A stretch of DNA of 64,000 nucleotides from MM2 sp035460165 (GTDB lineage: Bacteria; Pseudomonadota; Gammaproteobacteria; Burkholderiales; Methylophilaceae), in the NCBI GenBank assembly GCA_035460165.1, contig DATHWW010000015.1, positions 62,001 through 126,000 of the forward strand. Reading direction: 5' to 3'. Each line of letters opens with the position of its first letter. The stretch's first letter is position 1. The notes beneath the pieces were generated by a model. It ran no database searches. It was not told where the DNA came from and saw only the letters and a program-made list of their open reading frames with translations. The translations under genes were made by a program, and so were the position numbers. Below, one piece after another: positions 17,119 through 27,317 of the stretch.

Positions 17119-19611
17119 TTAAACACTTTGCAACACCTGTCGTGGGGATACGCGCACGATGCGCCGCACTCCCAGCCATGCTGCGGCAGGCACCATCAGC
17201 AAACCGGCACTGATAGTCAGCATCGCCAACCCAGGGTTGAAGGCATAGGGGATATGCAGCAGGCGGTCGCTGATAACCCATGCCAGCAGACTGGCGCCTA
17301 TGGTAGCCACCAACCCGGCCAGCAGGCCTATTCCGGCGAATTCAACAAGCACAGTGGCGCGCACCTGCCGGCGGCTGGCGCCGAAAACACGCAGCACGGC
17401 AACTTCGCGGATGCGCTCGTCCTGTGTTGCCGACAGCGCGGCATAAAGCACCGCAATGCCGGTCAGCATGCAGAAAGCGAATACGAACTCCACCGCGAGC
17501 GTCATCCGGTCCATGATGCCGCGCAATTGCGCGAGTATGGCTTCGACATCGATGATCGTAAGATTGGGCTGGCTGCGCACCAGCCGGTTGAGCACGTCTT
17601 CGCGGCCTGGCGGCAAATGAAAACTGGTGATGTAGCTGGCCGGGAATTTTTCCAGCACGCCGGGCGGTGCGACTGCGAAGAAATTGGCGCGCATCGAATC
17701 CCATTCGACCTTGCGCAAACTCTGGATTTTCAGATCGACGCGCTGGCCGCCGATGTCGTAAGTGAGCCGGTCGCCGAGCTTGATGTCCAGCGTGGTTGCG
17801 ATGCCCTCTTCCAGTGAAATCAGCATTTGGCCGCGTTCGTTCGCCGTCCACCAGCGGCCAGCGACGATGCGATTGTCCTTTTGCATAGTATCCGCCACCG
17901 AGAGATTCCATTCGCGCTCGGCGAGGCGACGCGCACGCTCGTCAACATAGCGATTGGTATCGAGCGGATGCTCATTGATTGCCACCAAACGGCCGCGCAC
18001 CATAGGGAAAATCTCTGGCGGAGCGAGTTTCTCCTGCACGAAAAACTGGCGCATCGCCTCCATCTGGTTGGGCTGGATATTGATGACAAATCGGTTGGGG
18101 GCATCCGGCGGCAAAGAGGCATGCCAGTTATCGAGCAGATCACCGCGCACGATGGTCAGCAGCGCCATCGCCATCAGGCCAAGGCTGAATCCGGCCACTT
18201 GTGCGATACCAACACCGGGACGCTGCAACAGATTGGCGATACCAACCCGCCATGCGCCCCCCGAAGTAGCCGCTAGCCGCCGCAGCAAATATCCTGCTCC
18301 CGCCGCCACCGCGCAAGCCACCAGCAATAGCGCGACCAGACCGCCCAGCACGATCCAGCCCAGCTTCACATCGCGGGCACTCCAGAACACCAGCCCAAGC
18401 ATTACGCCGATGCCCGGCAGCCAGGCCATCCAGGAAACGACAGCATTCTCGCCCAGATCCTTACGCAGAATGCGCAAGGCCGGTACGCCGCGCAAGCGCA
18501 GCAGGTGGGGCAACATCACACCCAGCATGGCCGCCATCCCTGCGAGCAAGCCGCCGAAAGCGGGTGTCCAGCCCGGCGCCGGCAGTTTTTCGAGGAACAG
18601 GCCACCCGCCAAGCGAGCCAGCGCCTCCTGTGCGGCAAAACCGAACAGACAACCCAGCACGCTCCCCGCCAAACCTAGCAGAAAAGCCTGAACCAGGAAC
18701 ACTTGCAGGATACGGTTTTGCGAAGCGCCGAAACAGCGCATCAAGGCACAGGTATCGAGATGACGACGCACGTAACGCAACCCCGCCAGCGACATGGCAA
18801 CCATGGACAGAATCACGCTCGCCATGGAGGCCAAACCCAGGAATTGGCGGGATTTCTCCAACGCACTGCGGATTTCCGGCCGGGCACCGCTCACGTCCTC
18901 GATGCGCGACCCGCGTTCCAGTTGGCCTTGCGCCCACTGGCGAAATTCGCCCAGCGACGACGGCTCACCAGCCAATAACAGGCGGTAACGAACGCGACTT
19001 CCGTACTGGATCAAACCTGTACTCGCCACGTCGTTGGCGTTCATCATCAAGCGGGGGGCAATGCTGAACATATCGCCGCCGCGCGCGGGCTCTTCCTGCA
19101 ATATCGCGGCGACCTTCAACTGCCGCTCGCCCACGGCCAGCGCATCGCCTTTTTTGGCGCCTAGCAGGCTGGCCAGCCGCGGTTCGATCCAGATTTCGCC
19201 CATGGTCGGCACGCCATCGGCCTTGCGTGCTGCTCCAAACGGCTCGTCGGCGACGGTCAGCCTGCCGCGCAAGGGATAGGTGGAACTGACCGCCTTGACC
19301 TCGGCCAAACGCCCTTCTTCGCCCAGCATCACCATGCTGGGAAATTCCATCGTATGCGCAGTGCGCAAGCCGAGCTTTTGCGCCTCTACCGTAAATTCTT
19401 GCGGTACAGGACGATCCGACACCACGACAAGATCGCCGCCCAGCAGCATTCCACCCTGCCGGCCCAACGCCGACTCGATACGGTCGGCGAAAAATCCCAC
19501 CGCAGTCATCGCGGCCACCGCCAGCACCAGCGCAAACAACAAAACACGGATCTCGCCGGCACGCCAGGCGCTGCGCAATTGCTTGAGGGCAAATATCATG
19601 TCGCCGCTCAT
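17119..19611 (-). CDS. ABC transporter permease, YbbP type (FtsX-like domains)
   Basis: 830 residues from the ATG at 19611, which overlaps the ATPase stop as ATGA. Large permease of the macrolide-exporter/FtsX superfamily: an N-terminal helix (IRVLLFALVLAVAAMTAVGFF), a long periplasmic segment, and two FtsX-type membrane blocks of about four helices each (around 250-480 and 710-830). The homologous YbbA-YbbP pair also lies next to tesA in E. coli. The exported substrate is not known. The C-terminal motif REVAVLRVFGASRRQ is typical of the family. Confidence 0.9.
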   Translation of the reverse strand: MSGDMIFALKQLRSAWRAGEIRVLLFALVLAVAAMTAVGFFADRIESALGRQGGMLLGGDLVVVSDRPVPQEFTVEAQKLGLRTAHTMEFPSMVMLGEEGRLAEVKAVSSTYPLRGRLTVADEPFGAARKADGVPTMGEIWIEPRLASLLGAKKGDALAVGERQLKVAAILQEEPARGGDMFSIAPRLMMNANDVASTGLIQYGSRVRYRLLLAGEPSSLGEFRQWAQGQLERGSRIEDVSGARPEIRSALEKSRQFLGLASMASVILSMVAMSLAGLRYVRRHLDTCALMRCFGASQNRILQVFLVQAFLLGLAGSVLGCLFGFAAQEALARLAGGLFLEKLPAPGWTPAFGGLLAGMAAMLGVMLPHLLRLRGVPALRILRKDLGENAVVSWMAWLPGIGVMLGLVFWSARDVKLGWIVLGGLVALLLVACAVAAGAGYLLRRLAATSGGAWRVGIANLLQRPGVGIAQVAGFSLGLMAMALLTIVRGDLLDNWHASLPPDAPNRFVINIQPNQMEAMRQFFVQEKLAPPEIFPMVRGRLVAINEHPLDTNRYVDERARRLAEREWNLSVADTMQKDNRIVAGRWWTANERGQMLISLEEGIATTLDIKLGDRLTYDIGGQRVDLKIQSLRKVEWDSMRANFFAVAPPGVLEKFPASYITSFHLPPGREDVLNRLVRSQPNLTIIDVEAILAQLRGIMDRMTLAVEFVFAFCMLTGIAVLYAALSATQDERIREVAVLRVFGASRRQVRATVLVEFAGIGLLAGLVATIGASLLAWVISDRLLHIPYAFNPGLAMLTISAGLLMVPAAAWLGVRRIVRVSPRQVLQSV

Positions 19612-20294
19612 TGTTTCAACCTGCCGCCTTCCAGATGCAGGCGACGTCCGCAACGCTCGGCCAGGGTAGCGTCATGCGTCACCAGCACCAGTGTCGTGCC
19701 CGACTCCGCGTTCAGGCCAAACAACAGATCAATGATGCGTTGCCCGGTGGCGGCATCGAGATTGCCGGTCGGCTCGTCGGCAAACAAAATCGACGGACGC
19801 GGCGCGAAGGCACGAGCGATGGCAACACGCTGCTGCTCGCCGCCCGAGAGTTGACGCGGATAATGCGTCAACCTGGGCGTCAGCCCCACCCTTTCCAGCG
19901 CTGCATGCGCACGCTCGTCGGCATCGGCAACACCGGCAAGCTCCAGCGGGAGCAGCACATTCTCCAGAGCGGTCAGTGACGGCAGCAACTGAAACGACTG
20001 GAAAACGAATCCCATATGACTGCCGCGCAGTGTGGCACGGCCATCTTCATCCAACTGCGCCAGATCTTCGCCGCGAAAAATAACGCGACCGGCGCTGGGA
20101 ACATCCAGCCCCGCCAGCAGACCAAGCAGAGTGGACTTGCCCGAGCCCGAAGCCCCCAGAATAGCGACGGTTTCGCCTCCCAGCACGCGGCAGCTGAATT
20201 CCGAGAGGATCGCGAGCTCGCCTTCGCTGCTGGTAACATGCTTGCTCAAGCCAGTTGCTTCGATTTCGATATTTATTTGAGAATCCGGAACCAT
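19608..20294 (-). CDS. ABC transporter ATP-binding protein, YbbA type
   Basis: 228 residues from the ATG at 20294. Longer in-frame versions run into tesA. Walker A is GASGSGKST, the Q-loop is FQSF, the signature is LSGGEQQR, Walker B is ILFADEPTGNLD, and the H-loop histidine is in VTHD. It powers the permease encoded next, with a four-base overlap. The start codon overlaps that of divergent tesA by 2 nt, so its promoter must lie inside tesA. Confidence 0.93.
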   Translation of the reverse strand: MVPDSQINIEIEATGLSKHVTSSEGELAILSEFSCRVLGGETVAILGASGSGKSTLLGLLAGLDVPSAGRVIFRGEDLAQLDEDGRATLRGSHMGFVFQSFQLLPSLTALENVLLPLELAGVADADERAHAALERVGLTPRLTHYPRQLSGGEQQRVAIARAFAPRPSILFADEPTGNLDAATGQRIIDLLFGLNAESGTTLVLVTHDATLAERCGRRLHLEGGRLKQ

Positions 20295-20925
20295 GTTGCC
20301 TAGATTTTTCCTGTTGTTGATATTGAATTGTCCGCTGTGGGTTGTCGCCGCGCCGACCATACTCGTCTACGGCGACAGCCTGTCGGCAGCGTACGGTATC
20401 CCTAGAGACCAGGGATGGGTGGATTTGTTGCAGCAACGACTGGTCGAGAAAGGCTACAGCCATCGCGTCACCAATGCCAGTGTCAGCGGCGAAACCACCA
20501 GCGGCGGCCTTACGCGCTTCGATGACACGCTGCAAAAGGCGCGTCCGTCACTGGTCATCATCGAACTCGGCGCCAACGATGGCCTGCGCGGCCTGCCCGT
20601 CCCCGACATGAAACGCAACCTTGCCACCATGATTGAGGCTGCGCGCAAGCAGGATGCCAAGGTAATGCTGCTCGGCATGCGCATTCCGCCCAACTACGGT
20701 CCGGCTTATACACGTGAATTCGCCAACACGTATCAACTGCTCGCCAAGCAATACAAGCTGCCCTTGCTGGAGTTTTTCCTCGACGGCGTCGCCGGCAAGC
20801 GCCAGATGGTGCAGGAGGATGGCTTGCATCCGACGGCCGAAGCGCAGCAACACTTGCTGGACAACGTATGGGAAGTCCTGCACCCCATGCTGGGCAAGCC
20901 GGTCAGTCGCGCTTCCAGCCGATGA
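20293..20925 (+). CDS. tesA: Periplasmic GDSL esterase / thioesterase I (TesA)
   Basis: 210 residues with an N-terminal signal peptide (about 1-20, ending VAA). SGNH-hydrolase blocks are complete: GDSLSAAYGI with the nucleophile Ser, the GANDGLRG block, and DGLHPTAEAQ with the catalytic Asp and His. It hydrolyses thioesters, esters and lysophospholipids in the periplasm. It starts two bases from the divergent ABC ATPase start, and its last 23 bases overlap the end of tilS on the other strand. Confidence 0.93.
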   Translation: MLPRFFLLLILNCPLWVVAAPTILVYGDSLSAAYGIPRDQGWVDLLQQRLVEKGYSHRVTNASVSGETTSGGLTRFDDTLQKARPSLVIIELGANDGLRGLPVPDMKRNLATMIEAARKQDAKVMLLGMRIPPNYGPAYTREFANTYQLLAKQYKLPLLEFFLDGVAGKRQMVQEDGLHPTAEAQQHLLDNVWEVLHPMLGKPVSRASSR

Positions 20926-22228
20926 CCCAGCCTTCTTCGCCCTCGGCCGCCTGCAAATCGCAGGCGACGCCGATGCCGGGCACCACCGCCAACCGATCAG
21001 CCGCATAAATCAGCGGCAAAGATTGACGTTCCCACGGCGGCATGCCGGCCTCCTGTAACAGATGCCGCAGGCTGCGCGTCGGCCGGCGGCTATCCGGGCG
21101 GAAACGTTCGCCGCCCGAGCGCGAGCGAATTTCGAGCCTGTCTGCGACATGCTTGGCTGCGAGGCCTTGTCCCATGACGCATTCGAATGTCAGGGTGCCT
21201 CCGGCCAGCTTCATCTCCTTCTCGCCCCGCCATGTGAAATGCAACGCCTGGGCACCCGCATTCTTTTCGAATAGCGCCCTGTCGCGATAGCGACGAACTT
21301 CGCCGCCCTCCAGATCGACGCGCAATTGCGCATCGGCACGCGCATTCAGCAATTGCCGGTGAACTTCCTGCAAGCGACGGGTACTTGGCGGCGCAGCCAG
21401 GTGAGCCGAAAGCCAGTAGCGCAGCAGGTTGCGGCCGCGAGGACCGGAAAGCGCACGCAGCCCGGCGATCTCCAGTCCGCCCTCTTTTACGTATACAGCC
21501 GCATCTGCCGCAGCAACCTCGTCCAAAAGCTCGGCTGCTTCAGCGAAGTGCCCCGCACTGCGCGCCAGCGTCGTACGGCAGGCGGGGAAGCGTTTTTCGA
21601 TTTCGGGAAAGACATGATGTCGCAGAAAATTGCGGTCGTAAGCCAGGTCGAGATTGCTCTCGTCCTCGATCCATTGCAGGCCGTGCTCGTCGGCATAGGC
21701 TTCGAGGGCACTACGTGACACGTCCAGCAATGGCCGCAAAATTGCGGGGCAACCGCTTGAAACCTGAGGCATGGCCGCCAGCCCTTTCACGCCGGCACCG
21801 CGCAGCAATTGCAGCAGCAATGTCTCGGCCTGATCGTCGCGGTGATGTGCGAGTACGACGGCATCCGCAGGCTGCGCGAGCAATACGCGATAGCGCGCCT
21901 CGCGTGCGGCGGCCTCTATTCCCAACCCGCTGTCGCGGGGAACCTGAACACTCTGGGCTGAGAAATCAACCTCGTAAGACGCACACAAGGCGGTGCAGAA
22001 CTCCGTCCAGCCGTCCGCGTTGGGGCTGATGCCGTGATTGACGTGTAATGCCCGAAGTTGAAATACATGGTGATCGCGCGCCTTCACCAACAGATGCAGC
22101 AACACGCAGGAATCGAGACCGCCGGACAGGCCGAGGAGGAGCGTTTGGCCGGGCTTGACGGTCTCGAGGAGAAAGGACGCTAGACGTTCAGGCAGCTCAC
22201 TTTGCCGTGGCTTCTTTGTACTTGCCAT
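20903..22228 (-). CDS. tilS: tRNA(Ile)-lysidine synthase
   Basis: 441 residues. The PP-loop ATPase motif is SGGLDS near residue 35. HHRDDQAETLLLQLLRG and the C-terminal TilS domains follow (RSGGERFRP, LLQEAGMPPWERQSLPLIYA). It makes lysidine at C34 of the AUA-reading tRNA and is normally essential. The ATG at 22228 lies within the last 32 bases of accA, so the genes overlap and are probably co-transcribed. Confidence 0.94.
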   Translation of the reverse strand: MASTKKPRQSELPERLASFLLETVKPGQTLLLGLSGGLDSCVLLHLLVKARDHHVFQLRALHVNHGISPNADGWTEFCTALCASYEVDFSAQSVQVPRDSGLGIEAAAREARYRVLLAQPADAVVLAHHRDDQAETLLLQLLRGAGVKGLAAMPQVSSGCPAILRPLLDVSRSALEAYADEHGLQWIEDESNLDLAYDRNFLRHHVFPEIEKRFPACRTTLARSAGHFAEAAELLDEVAAADAAVYVKEGGLEIAGLRALSGPRGRNLLRYWLSAHLAAPPSTRRLQEVHRQLLNARADAQLRVDLEGGEVRRYRDRALFEKNAGAQALHFTWRGEKEMKLAGGTLTFECVMGQGLAAKHVADRLEIRSRSGGERFRPDSRRPTRSLRHLLQEAGMPPWERQSLPLIYAADRLAVVPGIGVACDLQAAEGEEGWVIGWKRD

Positions 22229-23165
22229 AGCTCATGAGTCGGTCGAGGCGGGCTTCGAGCAGGTTGGAGGTGGATTTCACCTGCAGCATATGCAACTCGT
22301 CCTTGAGAGCGCGGCGCAGGGTCTGCATCATCACCTCCGGCTCGCGATGCGCGCCGCCCAACGGTTCGGAGACGATGCGATCGACCAGGCCCAGCTGTTT
22401 CAGGCGGCTGGCGGTGATCGCCAGCGTTTCTGCAGCTTCCGGCGCCTTGTCAGCACTCTTCCACAGGATGGAGGCGCAGCCTTCCGGCGAGATCACGGAA
22501 TAGGTGGAATATTGCAGCATCATCAGGTGATCGACCACGCCCAGCGCCAGCGCGCCGCCGGATCCGCCTTCGCCGATGATGACACCGACGATCGGGGTTT
22601 TGAGCTCGGCCATCACGTACAGGTTGCGCGCGATGGCTTCGGACTGGCCGCGCTCTTCCGCACCGATGCCGGGATAGGCGCCCGGGGTGTCGATAAGGGT
22701 AATAATCGGCAATTTGAATTTTTCCGCCAGGCGGAACAGGCGCAATGCCTTGCGGTAGCCTTCCGGGCGCGGCATGCCGAAATTGCGGTAGATTTTTTCC
22801 TTGGTGTCGCGGCCCTTCTGGTGGCCGATCACCATCACCGGCTGGCCTTCGAAACGCGCGATGCCGCCAACGATGGCCGGATCGTCCGAATAGGCGCGGT
22901 CGCCATGCAGTTCGTCGAAATCGGTAAACAGGCCGTTGATGTAGTCCAGCGCGTAGGGGCGCTGCGGATGGCGCGACACCTGCGAAATTTGCCACGCGCC
23001 GAGCTTGCTGTAGATGTCCTTGGTGAGCGTCTGGCTCTTTTGCTGCAGGCGATCGATTTCGTCGGAAATATCCAGTGCGGAATCGTCCTGCACGTAGCGC
23101 AGTTCCTCGATTTTTGCCTCGAGCTCGGCAATGGGTTGTTCGAAGTCTAGGAAGCTTGTTTTCAT
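22197..23165 (-). CDS. accA: Acetyl-CoA carboxylase carboxyltransferase subunit alpha
   Basis: 322 residues, the normal AccA length. The N-terminal part begins with the family-typical LDFEQPIAELEAKIEEL helix, and the core contains FGMPRPEGYRKALRL, IDTPGAYPG, GEGGSGGALAL and SPEGCASILWK. With AccD it transfers the carboxyl group from biotin to acetyl-CoA, the first step in fatty-acid synthesis. It lies between dnaE and tilS on the same strand, 39 nt after dnaE. Confidence 0.96.
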   Translation of the reverse strand: MKTSFLDFEQPIAELEAKIEELRYVQDDSALDISDEIDRLQQKSQTLTKDIYSKLGAWQISQVSRHPQRPYALDYINGLFTDFDELHGDRAYSDDPAIVGGIARFEGQPVMVIGHQKGRDTKEKIYRNFGMPRPEGYRKALRLFRLAEKFKLPIITLIDTPGAYPGIGAEERGQSEAIARNLYVMAELKTPIVGVIIGEGGSGGALALGVVDHLMMLQYSTYSVISPEGCASILWKSADKAPEAAETLAITASRLKQLGLVDRIVSEPLGGAHREPEVMMQTLRRALKDELHMLQVKSTSNLLEARLDRLMSYGKYKEATAK

Positions 23166-23204
23166 AAATGTTCTCGTCTGCCGCGATCGGCTTGCAACAG
23201 GGGG

Positions 23205-26200
23205 CTAATGATACAGGATTTTGACGTTTTCTTCGGAAAGCCATGCGCGGAGGCCCTGCAATAGCTCGTCATGCAACGCTACGCGCCAGTTATCGCCCAG
23301 CGCCAGTTCGCAATGGGCACTGGAGTTGCGGTAATCGATCTGCACGCGGCAACCCGGCGCGTCTTCCGCATCGCGGGCTTTACGGTATGGCGCCAGCAGC
23401 TCACCGAGCTTGCGTGCATCCGCCTGGCCGTTGCAGGAAAGTCTGAGCAGGCTGGCGTAAGCGCTGCGCGCCGAGGCGATATCGAACAGACGACGGGCGT
23501 TGACGCGCAAACCGCCGGTGAAATCATCGTTGCTGACCTTGCCTTCGACGAACAGCAGCTGATCTTCCTTCAGAAGCGCAGCGCTCGTCATCAACAGCTC
23601 GCTGCCGATCGCCACTTCGATCTGTGCGCTAGCATCGTCGATGGTGACAAACGCCATCTTGCCGCGACTGGTCATGCGCGCGCGCAAGCCGACCACGACG
23701 CCGGCCAGCAATTGTGACTGATCCTGCGGCTTGAGCGCGGCGAGGTTGTTGCGCACGAAAGCGGATAGCTCCTTGCGGTAGGCCACATAAGGGTGGCCGC
23801 TGAAATAGAAGCCGAGTGCGGCTTTTTCCTGCTGGAGTTTTTCCTGCTCCGGCCAGAAAGGCACCGCGGGCAGCTTATGCTGACCGACCTCCGGCATATC
23901 GCCGAACAGGCTGTTCTGCCCGGCGGCCGCCCCGCTCTGCTCGGCGGCGTCGATCGCCATGCCGACACCAGCCAGCATGGCTGCGCGATTCGGTTCCAGT
24001 TTGTCGAATGCGCCGGCGCGTATCAGCGACTCGATCACGCGGCGATTCACCTTGCGCAAATCGAGACGCAGGCAAAAATCGAACAAGTCCTTGAATGGTC
24101 CCTCGGCTTCACGCGCGGCGAGAATGACTTCAATCGCCGACCAACCGGTGCCTTTGATCGCGCCCAGGCCATACAGCACCTGCTTTTCGTTGAGCGGCTT
24201 GAAGCGGAACTCGCTGTGGTTGATGTCCGGGGCCAGTACTTCCAGACCATTTGCGAGACAATCGTCGTGGAAGATGTGCACGCTGTCGGTGTTGTTCATA
24301 TCCGCCGACATGGTCGCGGCCAGGAAGGCCGCCGGGTAATGCTTCTTGAGGTAGGCCGTATGATAGGCAACCAGCGCATAGGCCGCCGCGTGCGACTTGT
24401 TGAAGCCGTAGCTGGCGAATTTTTCCATCAAGTCGAACAAGAATTCGGCGTCGCGCGGCGCAGTGCCGTTTTTCTCGGCACCTTCGACGAAGATCGCGCG
24501 CTGCTGCGCCATTTCCTCCGGCTTCTTCTTACCCATTGCGCGGCGCAGCATGTCGGCACCGCCCAGGCTGTAGCCGGCGACCACCTGCGCGATCTGCATC
24601 ACCTGCTCCTGGTACACCATGATCCCGTAGGTCTCTTTCAGGATAGGTGCGGTGGCAGGGTGCGGGTATTCGACCTTCTGCAGGCCGTGCTTGCGCCGGC
24701 AGAAGTCGGGAATCAGATCCATCGGACCCGGGCGGTACAGCGCGACCAGCGCGATGATGTCCTCGAACACGTCCGGCTTGGCCTGCTTCAGCATGTCCTT
24801 CATGCCGCGCGATTCCAGCTGGAACACGGCGGTGGTATTCGCGGCTTTCAGCAGGTCAAACGTGGGCTTGTCGTCCAGCGGCAGCGTCTCGAACGCCAGC
24901 GGCTCCAGTCCCTGCGCGGCCCGCTGAAGGTTGGTGTTTTCCAGCGCCATGTCGAGGATGGTCAGCGTGCGCAGACCGAGGAAGTCGAACTTCACCAGCC
25001 CGACCGCCTCGACGTCGTCCTTGTCGTACTGGCTGACTACGCTGTCGCCGCCCTGCTGGCAATAAACCGGGGAGTAGTCGGTGATTTTTCCGGGCGAGAT
25101 CAGCACACCGCCGGCATGCATGCCGATGTTGCGCGTCAGGCCTTCCAAGCGCAGCGCCAGTTCCAGCAGTTCGTTGACTTCCTCTTCCTTCTCGCGCCTT
25201 TCCTTGAGCTGCGGCTCTTTCTCGAGCGCGTCGGAAAGCGAGATTCCCAGCTCATTGGGAATCAGCTTGGCGATACCGTCGACGAAGTTGAACGGCAGGT
25301 CGAGGACGCGCCCGACGTCGCGGATCACCGCCTTGGCCGCCATGGTACCGAAAGTAGCGATCTGCGAGACCGCCTCCAGTCCGTACTTGTTGCGTACGTA
25401 TTCGATGACGCGATCGCGACCGTCCATGCAGAAGTCGATGTCGAAGTCGGGCATGGACACCCGCTCGGGATTAAGGAAGCGCTCGAACAGCAAGGCGTAG
25501 CGCAGCGGGTCGAGATCAGTAATGCCGAGCGAATATGCGACCAGCGAACCGGCACCGGAACCCCGTCCCGGCCCCACCGGCACGCCGTTGTGCTTGGCCC
25601 AGTTGATAAAATCCGCCACGATCAGGAAGTAACCCGGGAAGCCCATCTGTACGATGATGCCGACCTCGAAATCGAGCCGCGCCTCATATACGGCACGCTT
25701 GGCCTCGCGCATTTCCGGATCGGGGTACAGCACCTCCAGGCGTTGCCTGAGACCGGCGTGCGCCTGTGTGCCCAGGAATTCATCCAGGCTTTCGCCGTTT
25801 GGCGTCGGAAATTGCGGCAGGTAGTTCTTGCCCAGCGTGAGCGCGAGATTGCAGCGCTTGGCGATTTCCACGCTGTTGGCGAGCGCCTCGGGAATATCGG
25901 CAAACAACTCGGCCATCTCGGCCTGGGTACGGAAATATTGCTGTTCGGTGAAGTGGCGCGGACGGCGGCGGTCGGCCAGCACATAGCCTTCGGCGATGCA
26001 GACGCGCGCTTCGTGCGCTTTGTGGTCGTCGGTATCCAGGAACTGGATCGGGTGCGTCGCCACGACGGGAAGATTCATCGTCGCAGCAAGGTCGAGTGCG
26101 CGGGCGATGTAAGCCTCCTGCTGCGGATGGCCGGCGCGCTGCAATTCGATGTAGAAGCAATTCGGGAATAGCCGCTGCCATTGCTTCGCCAATTCCTGCG

Positions 26201-26654
26201 CGATCAGCGCATTGTCCTGCAGCAGCGCCTGGCCGATGTCTCCAGCCATTTCGCCGGAGAGCAGGATCAATCCTTCAGTACTGCCTTCGGCAAACCATGC
26301 ACGACGAATTTCCGCGCGGCCGCGGTGCTGGTTTTCAAGGAAAGCGCGGGAAACGAGTTCGCAAAGACGCAGATAGCCGGCATGGCTCTGGCATAGGAGC
26401 AATGCACGATAAGGCTGATCGCGATTGACTTCGTTTTCCAGCCAGATATCCGCACCGATCAAAGGCTTGACGCCCTTGCCGCGCGCGGCCTTGTAGAACT
26501 TGACTGCACCAAACAGGTTGGAGAGATCGGTAAGCGCCAGCGCCGGCATCTGGTCTTGCACGGCACGTTTGACGTAGTCGCCGATGCGGACCATGCCATC
26601 CACGACGGAATACTCGCTATGGCAGCGCAGGTGGATGAAAACAGGGTCGGACAT
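23205..26654 (-). CDS. dnaE: DNA polymerase III alpha subunit
   Basis: 1149 residues. The N-terminal PHP domain begins HLRCHSEYSVVDG. The catalytic core includes PGRGSGAGSLVAYSLGITDLDPL and the PDFDIDFCMDGRDRVIEY metal-binding aspartates; a helix-hairpin-helix region and an OB domain (LLAGVVVGLRARMTSRGKMAFVTIDD) follow. It is the replicative polymerase. Gene order dnaE–accA is typical of proteobacteria. On the other strand a 792-codon frame is open but is treated as a shadow. Confidence 0.97.
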   Translation of the reverse strand: MSDPVFIHLRCHSEYSVVDGMVRIGDYVKRAVQDQMPALALTDLSNLFGAVKFYKAARGKGVKPLIGADIWLENEVNRDQPYRALLLCQSHAGYLRLCELVSRAFLENQHRGRAEIRRAWFAEGSTEGLILLSGEMAGDIGQALLQDNALIAQELAKQWQRLFPNCFYIELQRAGHPQQEAYIARALDLAATMNLPVVATHPIQFLDTDDHKAHEARVCIAEGYVLADRRRPRHFTEQQYFRTQAEMAELFADIPEALANSVEIAKRCNLALTLGKNYLPQFPTPNGESLDEFLGTQAHAGLRQRLEVLYPDPEMREAKRAVYEARLDFEVGIIVQMGFPGYFLIVADFINWAKHNGVPVGPGRGSGAGSLVAYSLGITDLDPLRYALLFERFLNPERVSMPDFDIDFCMDGRDRVIEYVRNKYGLEAVSQIATFGTMAAKAVIRDVGRVLDLPFNFVDGIAKLIPNELGISLSDALEKEPQLKERREKEEEVNELLELALRLEGLTRNIGMHAGGVLISPGKITDYSPVYCQQGGDSVVSQYDKDDVEAVGLVKFDFLGLRTLTILDMALENTNLQRAAQGLEPLAFETLPLDDKPTFDLLKAANTTAVFQLESRGMKDMLKQAKPDVFEDIIALVALYRPGPMDLIPDFCRRKHGLQKVEYPHPATAPILKETYGIMVYQEQVMQIAQVVAGYSLGGADMLRRAMGKKKPEEMAQQRAIFVEGAEKNGTAPRDAEFLFDLMEKFASYGFNKSHAAAYALVAYHTAYLKKHYPAAFLAATMSADMNNTDSVHIFHDDCLANGLEVLAPDINHSEFRFKPLNEKQVLYGLGAIKGTGWSAIEVILAAREAEGPFKDLFDFCLRLDLRKVNRRVIESLIRAGAFDKLEPNRAAMLAGVGMAIDAAEQSGAAAGQNSLFGDMPEVGQHKLPAVPFWPEQEKLQQEKAALGFYFSGHPYVAYRKELSAFVRNNLAALKPQDQSQLLAGVVVGLRARMTSRGKMAFVTIDDASAQIEVAIGSELLMTSAALLKEDQLLFVEGKVSNDDFTGGLRVNARRLFDIASARSAYASLLRLSCNGQADARKLGELLAPYRKARDAEDAPGCRVQIDYRNSSAHCELALGDNWRVALHDELLQGLRAWLSEENVKILYH

Positions 26655-26771
26655 GGCCCGGATTTTACCGCAAATCGACGGCGACTTCAGGTCAGAATCC
26701 GTCGGAAAATGGCACCTTTACGATTGACAAAAGCCCGTTCTGAGTTGTTTAAGGATTCTATTCGACAGGTC

Positions 26772-27317
26772 TTAATTTTTTAGCGCATGAATCGCCGGCA
26801 GGTTACGCCACCATCCGTAGACATCCATGCCGCAGCCGAACACGTAACGGTTAGGCACCTTGAGACCAACGAAATCGGCTCTTACCGGCTTTTCTCGCCC
26901 CGTTTCCTTTTCCGTCAGCACGGCTATCAACACGCGTGCAGCACCGGCTTCCAGGCATTTCTTGCGCACGGCAGCCAGGGTATGCCCTTCGTCCAGGATA
27001 TCGTCCAGCAGCAACAAGGTTCTGCCGCGCACATTCTCGCCGGGCGACATTTTCCAGACCACGTCATCGTCCCCAGTCGTGCGGTTATGGTAGCGACTGG
27101 CCTGCACGTAATCGAACTCCAGGGGAAACTTGAGCAGCGGCAACAATTGACCGGCAAATACCGTCGCACCGCTCATGACGCAAAGCACCAGCGGCTCGCT
27201 GTCTGCCATGGCGTTCGACACATCTACCGCCAGCCTCTTAATGGCCACTGCCACCTCCGCCTCGTCAAAAATAACTTCGGATTGATCCAGGATTTGCCGG
27301 GGCGAAGCTTGCGTCAT
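26772..27317 (-). CDS. hpt: Hypoxanthine-guanine phosphoribosyltransferase
   Basis: 181 residues. It belongs to the type I phosphoribosyltransferases and salvages purine bases with PRPP. The PRPP loop reads LLLLDDILDEGHTL, and the base-binding end has the VPNRYVFGCGMDVYGWWRNLP segment. Its ATG overlaps the galU stop by four bases (ATGA), so it is translationally coupled to galU. Confidence 0.92.
   Translation of the reverse strand: MTQASPRQILDQSEVIFDEAEVAVAIKRLAVDVSNAMADSEPLVLCVMSGATVFAGQLLPLLKFPLEFDYVQASRYHNRTTGDDDVVWKMSPGENVRGRTLLLLDDILDEGHTLAAVRKKCLEAGAARVLIAVLTEKETGREKPVRADFVGLKVPNRYVFGCGMDVYGWWRNLPAIHALKN

Noticed and set aside
23793..26171. Open frame of 792 codons antisense to dnaE
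   Set aside because: It lies entirely within dnaE, its composition is rich in His, Arg, Gln and Val as expected for the complement of GC-biased codons, and it shows no domain or good start signal.
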